Source of the DNA: Bowmanella denitrificans
Lineage (GTDB): Bacteria; Pseudomonadota; Gammaproteobacteria; Enterobacterales; Alteromonadaceae
Length of the DNA: 35,500 nucleotides
Assembly (NCBI RefSeq): GCF_002887595.1
Contig: NZ_PEBU01000020.1
Coordinates: 1-35,500, forward strand
Reading direction: 5' to 3'
Below are positions 32,592 to 35,500 of the stretch, piece by piece (the stretch's first letter is position 1; every line of letters begins with the position of its first letter). The translations under genes were made by a program, and so were the position numbers. Under the pieces are notes generated by a model that worked only from the letters and a program-made list of their open reading frames with translations, searched no databases and had not been told where the DNA came from.

Positions 32592-33257
32592 GTGGATCTT
32601 GGCTTTGACTTCATTTAAGTACTCCTGGCCTTCTTCGTCTAATTTAGACGAAAAGCTATCAATCCACTCTTGAGCATCAAAACTGGCACCTAGACCATTG
32701 AATACATCCACTGCGACATCCATTGTATGCGAGAGAAATGGGACGCCACGGATATAAACGAATGTTGTGTCAGTGATTTTTAGTTGCTCATATATTTGGC
32801 GTAATTCGTTTATTTGCTCCAAAGCCAAATCGTATTCACCTATATCGCGTAGCGCACAAGCGTAATATTGGCGCATAAAAGGGATGCTTGGCTGCTCTTT
32901 ATGCCCAGAATCTAACTGCAACTGTACAGCTTTATCGAAAGCATTGCGCCCAACCTCTACATTTTTCGATAGAGTCCCAGATGAAATGACATTGAACCAG
33001 TCATTGATCTCTGGATTGTATTCAGTGGCCTTTTGAAAGTATGGAAGAGCCTCTTTATATTTGGCTTGCCTGAATAGGGCCATACCCATGAGCTTGTTGG
33101 CATCTTTGGCAATGGGTGCCGATTTATGCCCAAGTAGTTCCTTTGCTTCAAGAATTACTTCTTCGTACTTTTCATTTTGAATAAGCTCCCAAAGCTTATC
33201 CGTAAGACTGAGGTCGGGCGGCTTCTTTTTAAATATATTTTTAATCTTGCTTAGCAC
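32586..33257 (-). CDS. tetratricopeptide-repeat protein
   Basis: The 223-residue soluble protein has TPR-type helical pairs: ANKLMGMALFRQAKYKEALP YFQKATEYNP near residues 54-83 and YYACALRDIGEYDLALEQIN later. TPRs mediate protein contacts; a partner cannot be named. The start is GTG 33257 with AAAGGA six bases upstream. Its stop lies in the attC core. Confidence 0.8.
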   Translation of the reverse strand: MLSKIKNIFKKKPPDLSLTDKLWELIQNEKYEEVILEAKELLGHKSAPIAKDANKLMGMALFRQAKYKEALPYFQKATEYNPEINDWFNVISSGTLSKNVEVGRNAFDKAVQLQLDSGHKEQPSIPFMRQYYACALRDIGEYDLALEQINELRQIYEQLKITDTTFVYIRGVPFLSHTMDVAVDVFNGLGASFDAQEWIDSFSSKLDEEGQEYLNEVKAKIHS

Positions 33258-33273
33258 GATGATTCCTTTGTAC

Positions 33274-33390
33274 AGCTAACACCCAAATTAGGGGCACAAA
33301 TACATAGGCTAAAATCCGGAGCGAAGCGAAAGGAGCCTACGTATTTTTGTCCCAGCGAACGCAGTGAGAGACTATATTGGCTTGTTATGT
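33274..33390 (-). other. attC site (117 bp)
   Basis: AGCTAACACCCAAATTAGGGG and TTGGCTTGTTATGT are the outer ends; CAAATACATAGG/CCTACGTATTTTTG pair inside. Confidence 0.82.
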
Positions 33391-33792
33391 TTCCTCATCC
33401 AAATCTTCCTCTTCTACGAAGTCAAAATATGGATCAGGGCCAAAGATCTTTGTTTTGCCAAAGGAGATAACAAACCCTATCAACGCAAGAACTGCCATTC
33501 CGATGCCGATAGTAAGACCAAATGCAAAGACAAGAAAAAGATTTTCTTTTTGTACCCAAGGAAAATAGCTGCCAACGGTCCACAAAATGCACATCGCGTA
33601 CACCATTTGTAACCCAAGACTAGTTACGTATAAGATTTTTCTACACTTAAACTCAGATAGCCGCTCGTATTGCTTTGGGAGTGGTCCAAACCACGTGAAG
33701 TTGAGCGCAAAAACTAGATTTGGCCACACGAAGTGAAGTGTTAAATAAATGCTAAATACAATTGCGTAGAAAAGGGCTATTTTTTCAATCAT
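33385..33792 (-). CDS. hypothetical membrane protein
   Basis: The 135 residues hold three membrane segments (IALFYAIVFSIYLTLHFVW, VTSLGLQMVYAMCILWTV and FLVFAFGLTIGIGMAVLALI) and a strongly acidic tail (FDFVEEEDLDEET). No family is recognised. Confidence 0.7.
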   Translation of the reverse strand: MIEKIALFYAIVFSIYLTLHFVWPNLVFALNFTWFGPLPKQYERLSEFKCRKILYVTSLGLQMVYAMCILWTVGSYFPWVQKENLFLVFAFGLTIGIGMAVLALIGFVISFGKTKIFGPDPYFDFVEEEDLDEET

Positions 33793-33801
33793 AATTCAGA
33801 A

Positions 33802-33886
33802 ACATAACGCCGCCATATGGGACGACGCGTATTTTGCGCCGTCCCAACCGCAGCTTTTGGGCGGCTATATGAAGGCTTTGTTATCT
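33802..33886 (-). other. attC site
   Basis: ACATAACGCCGCCATATGGG and GGCTATATGAAGGCTTTGTTA form the outer arms, with GGGACGACGC/GCGCCGTCCC inside. Confidence 0.87.
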
Positions 33887-33889
33887 GAC

Positions 33890-34216
33890 TCATCTTAAAC
33901 GCACATGCTTTGATACACGATTCTCAAGAATTCTTATCAGCACAGGGTCCATCCGGTCATAGTTGTCAGGGATATCTAGACATACAAGTTTTTTCCCGGT
34001 CAGAAGATCCTTGAACTTCTTTGATACCTTGTTCTTATGTGTCTTTTCCATAACAAAGACAATATCAGCCCATTCAATCAGATCTCCACTAACGACGGTT
34101 TCAGCATCCAGATTTGTGCCACAACCTATAGCATTGATGCCTTCATAGGCAGAGAACACTTCTTCACCCGAGGGACTTCTCAGCCTATTTTCACTGCATA
34201 CGAACAATAGGTTCAT
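33890..34216 (-). CDS. low-molecular-weight protein tyrosine phosphatase-like protein
   Basis: The 108-residue protein has the CX5R phosphatase loop near its start (LLFVCSENRLRSPSGE) and an acidic segment with the candidate general acid (CLDIPDNYDRMDP). It is shorter than typical LMW-PTPs (about 150 residues) but matches a compact family often found alone. ATG 34216 has GGAAGG upstream; the in-frame TTG at 34228 overlaps that site. Substrate unknown. Confidence 0.85.
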   Translation of the reverse strand: MNLLFVCSENRLRSPSGEEVFSAYEGINAIGCGTNLDAETVVSGDLIEWADIVFVMEKTHKNKVSKKFKDLLTGKKLVCLDIPDNYDRMDPVLIRILENRVSKHVRLR

Positions 34217-34230
34217 AATTCCTTCCAATC

Positions 34231-34308
34231 AGATAACCCCCGCCACAAACGCGAGAGACTTGTTGCGAGTCGAGCCGCGAAGCGGCGTTTTGATGTCGCT
34301 TGTTATAT
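34231..34308 (-). other. attC site
   Basis: AGATAACCCCCGCCACAAACG and GATGTCGCTTGTTATAT are the outer ends. CGAGCCGCGAAGCGGCG is a central hairpin. Confidence 0.8.
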
Positions 34309-34315
34309 GCCACTG

Positions 34316-34660
34316 CTACTTTGCTTGTTCATATTCCCAGCAAAAATGCTTGGACACTTGGTTAAACATACCTTCCCAGCTAACGTCCGAGCAAGTGCTC
34401 AAAACCTTATTTATACTACTAAGAGTATCTGCCCATGAATAGTAAGGCAAAATGAGCAGATGATTGTTAGGGTATATCTGAGACAACATTTTTTGTGTTA
34501 CCACGTGAACCTGAAAAAGATTTGAGCCAGCTTCGCTTTCTATACCTACTTCTATCGATAGCCAAAACTCGACTTCCGTAGGGTCGTCAAAGGCCCACTG
34601 TTCTATGGGATCATAGTCAGCGCAATCGAAAGATTTAACGACAGGAATAAGATTATCCAT
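34316..34660 (-). CDS. Imm8-like orphan immunity protein
   Basis: From ATG 34660 the 114-residue protein resembles immunity protein 8: WLSIEVGIESEAGSNLFQVH and VVTQKMLSQIYPNN carry the family's F-x-V-x-V-x-T pattern. Such proteins block toxins delivered by rivals. No toxin gene is adjacent. There is no clear ribosome site before this ATG, and the frame is open upstream through the attC into the next cassette. Confidence 0.6.
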   Translation of the reverse strand: MDNLIPVVKSFDCADYDPIEQWAFDDPTEVEFWLSIEVGIESEAGSNLFQVHVVTQKMLSQIYPNNHLLILPYYSWADTLSSINKVLSTCSDVSWEGMFNQVSKHFCWEYEQAK

Positions 34661-35020
34661 TTGGCATATAACGCTCAAAGCAAGCGCGCGGTACGCGTCG
34701 CTTTGCCTTTGCTTGTTATATGCGATTGCATTAAATTTTGAACCTCTGAAACGTTTTTTGGCGATAAATAGCATTAAACCAAAAAGAGCTAACATGACAA
34801 TGCCAAAAGCACCAAAAAACATGGCTATTTCTGTACCTGATAACTCACTGCTGCGAATAGGTTCATTGATATCGAAATTCAACAAGTTACCCAACACATA
34901 AACCATTCCAGTGCTTATCGCTATAAAGAATGGCAATAAGACAAGATAAACGCAGACCCGAAAAAAGCGCTTCTTTTCACTGAACGGAGCATCAATTCGG
35001 TAGTTGAAATTTGAACTCAA
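34316..35020 (-). CDS. membrane protein fused in frame through attC to the Imm8-like gene
   Basis: TTG 35020, with GGGAG six bases upstream, starts a two-helix membrane protein (CVYLVLLPFFIAISTGMVYV and FFGAFGIVMLALFGLMLFIA). It has no stop before the attC. The frame crosses the attC as AYNKQRQSDAYRALALSVIC and joins the Imm8-like cassette at its own ATG, giving 234 residues. Whether the cell makes the fusion, or the Imm8 part starts separately, cannot be told from sequence. Confidence 0.65.
   Translation of the reverse strand: MSSNFNYRIDAPFSEKKRFFRVCVYLVLLPFFIAISTGMVYVLGNLLNFDINEPIRSSELSGTEIAMFFGAFGIVMLALFGLMLFIAKKRFRGSKFNAIAYNKQRQSDAYRALALSVICQMDNLIPVVKSFDCADYDPIEQWAFDDPTEVEFWLSIEVGIESEAGSNLFQVHVVTQKMLSQIYPNNHLLILPYYSWADTLSSINKVLSTCSDVSWEGMFNQVSKHFCWEYEQAK
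34666..34721 (-). other. attC site (56 bp) read as coding sequence
   Basis: ATATAACGCTCAAAGCAAGCG and TTTGCCTTTGCTTGTTATAT are complementary arms. The site has no stop in the frame of the flanking genes. Confidence 0.88.
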
Positions 35021-35039
35021 TATCTACTCCCATTCCAGC

Positions 35040-35117
35040 ATATAACGCCGCCAGCAGCGGCCGAGTGAAACGAGGTCCAGCGAACAAAGTGAGCGACGCT
35101 GGCTGGCCTTGTTATGT
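35040..35117 (-). other. attC site
   Basis: ATATAACGCCGCCAGCAGCGG and GACGCTGGCTGGCCTTGTTA are the complementary outer arms. Confidence 0.88.
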
Positions 35118-35393
35118 TGCATTTAATATGGACTCGTATTTGACCAGATGTTTATTACCCATTAGTTTTGAAGCACTAATCAAGTGCAGCCAAAACTCCT
35201 TGGATGGGCTCGGGTTATCTTCGATTACCCTATCCAGCTCTTCCATAGCTAAGAGCAACTCATTTGCATTGATATAGTCCAAGAAATCTTCTTTTCTATA
35301 GCCATTATCAGACTCTATTGTATTGCTCGGCAGCAATTTAAATGCTGCCATCAATTCAGCCTGGATAAGAGCCCATCTTTCAGTTAGCCCCAT
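35112..35393 (-). CDS. small helical protein, possibly MafI-like immunity protein
   Basis: The 93 residues are helical and acidic. DFLDYINANELLLAMEELD followed by FWLHLISASKLMG resembles the MafI class of immunity proteins, which protect against Maf-type toxins. The match is by eye and weak. Its stop lies in the attC core. Confidence 0.5.
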   Translation of the reverse strand: MGLTERWALIQAELMAAFKLLPSNTIESDNGYRKEDFLDYINANELLLAMEELDRVIEDNPSPSKEFWLHLISASKLMGNKHLVKYESILNAT

Positions 35394-35406
35394 AAGTCAA
35401 CTTGCA

Positions 35407-35475
35407 ACATAACGCCTTAAGCACAGGGTGAGATCACGAACATTATTTGAGCAACCTCGACTTGATTTGTCAGAC
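35407..35475 (-). other. attC site with altered right core
   Basis: ACATAACGCCTTAAGC is an intact left core. The right end reads CTTGATTTGTCAGAC, like CTTGATTTGTTATGC at 31458 but with GTC in place of GTT. Confidence 0.55.
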
Positions 35476-35500
35476 CAATTGACGAGCTGATCATGCTGTG

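Noticed and set aside
24100-35500. Genomic island bounded by a tRNA or phage integrase
   Set aside because: No tRNA, phage gene or integrase is visible. The attC sites explain the organisation better.

Overview
The window reads as the chromosome of a facultatively anaerobic, nitrate-respiring gammaproteobacterium. An Alteromonadales-type marine or brackish organism is my best guess, from the gene content, the quinol-type NO reductase and the cassette array; this is inference, because there is no rRNA or other marker gene. It has two halves. Positions 1 to about 23,870 are a GC-richer, gene-dense nitrogen-oxide respiration and molybdenum-cofactor (Moco) island. From about 24,100 to the end the DNA is AT-richer and made of small genes, nearly all on the minus strand, separated by integron attC sites.

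Left half. After 370 bases of repeats (a 7-bp microsatellite and covarying short palindromes), a minus-strand operon runs narG-narH-narJ-narI-ppiC-small Cys-tailed protein, encoding membrane nitrate reductase and helpers. Diverging from narG are narX and narL, the nitrate/nitrite two-component system. A perfect 7-2-7 NarL site lies in the shared promoter and a second, near-perfect one lies in front of narL. Next comes an outer-membrane barrel gene behind a perfect FNR site, then a tightly coupled Moco operon moaA-mobA-moaB-moaC-moaD-moaE. Convergent to it is norR, divergent from norB (quinol NO reductase), a two-helix membrane protein and a soluble chemoreceptor. On the other side of that operon, pointing back at it, is ytfE/ric (NO-damage repair), then a degenerate MobA paralogue and divergent moeB. 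Both norB and ytfE have three GGT-N7-ACC NorR boxes plus a -24/-12 sigma-54 promoter, so NO reduction, repair and possibly NO-responsive taxis form one local NorR regulon. Together the genes take nitrate to nitrite with NarGHI, make the Moco that NarG needs, and detoxify the NO that follows. No narK-type transporter and no nitrite reductase gene is in the window.

Right half. About fifteen recognisable or degenerate attC sites delimit cassettes whose genes read toward lower coordinates, so the integrase gene should lie to the right of the window. Cassettes encode a HigB/NadS-like toxin-antitoxin pair, a DUF4062 protein of the TIR-like defence class, a TPR protein, a low-molecular-weight phosphatase-like protein, Imm8-like and MafI-like orphan immunity proteins, and many small secreted or membrane proteins of unknown function. 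The left edge (24,100-27,200) has cassette-like genes with eroded attC sites. Between 27,240 and 28,050 the array is broken by an IS110-family transposase remnant next to a half attC, followed by about 330 bp of back-to-back hairpins and a 205-bp inverted-repeat unit.

The most unusual items are the hairpin array, an open reading frame that runs through an attC and fuses two cassettes, a DUF4062 protein whose last 16 residues are written by its attC, the NorR-controlled chemoreceptor with a defective zinc-binding CZB domain, and a 56-codon TTG-start gene in a cassette that otherwise looks empty.
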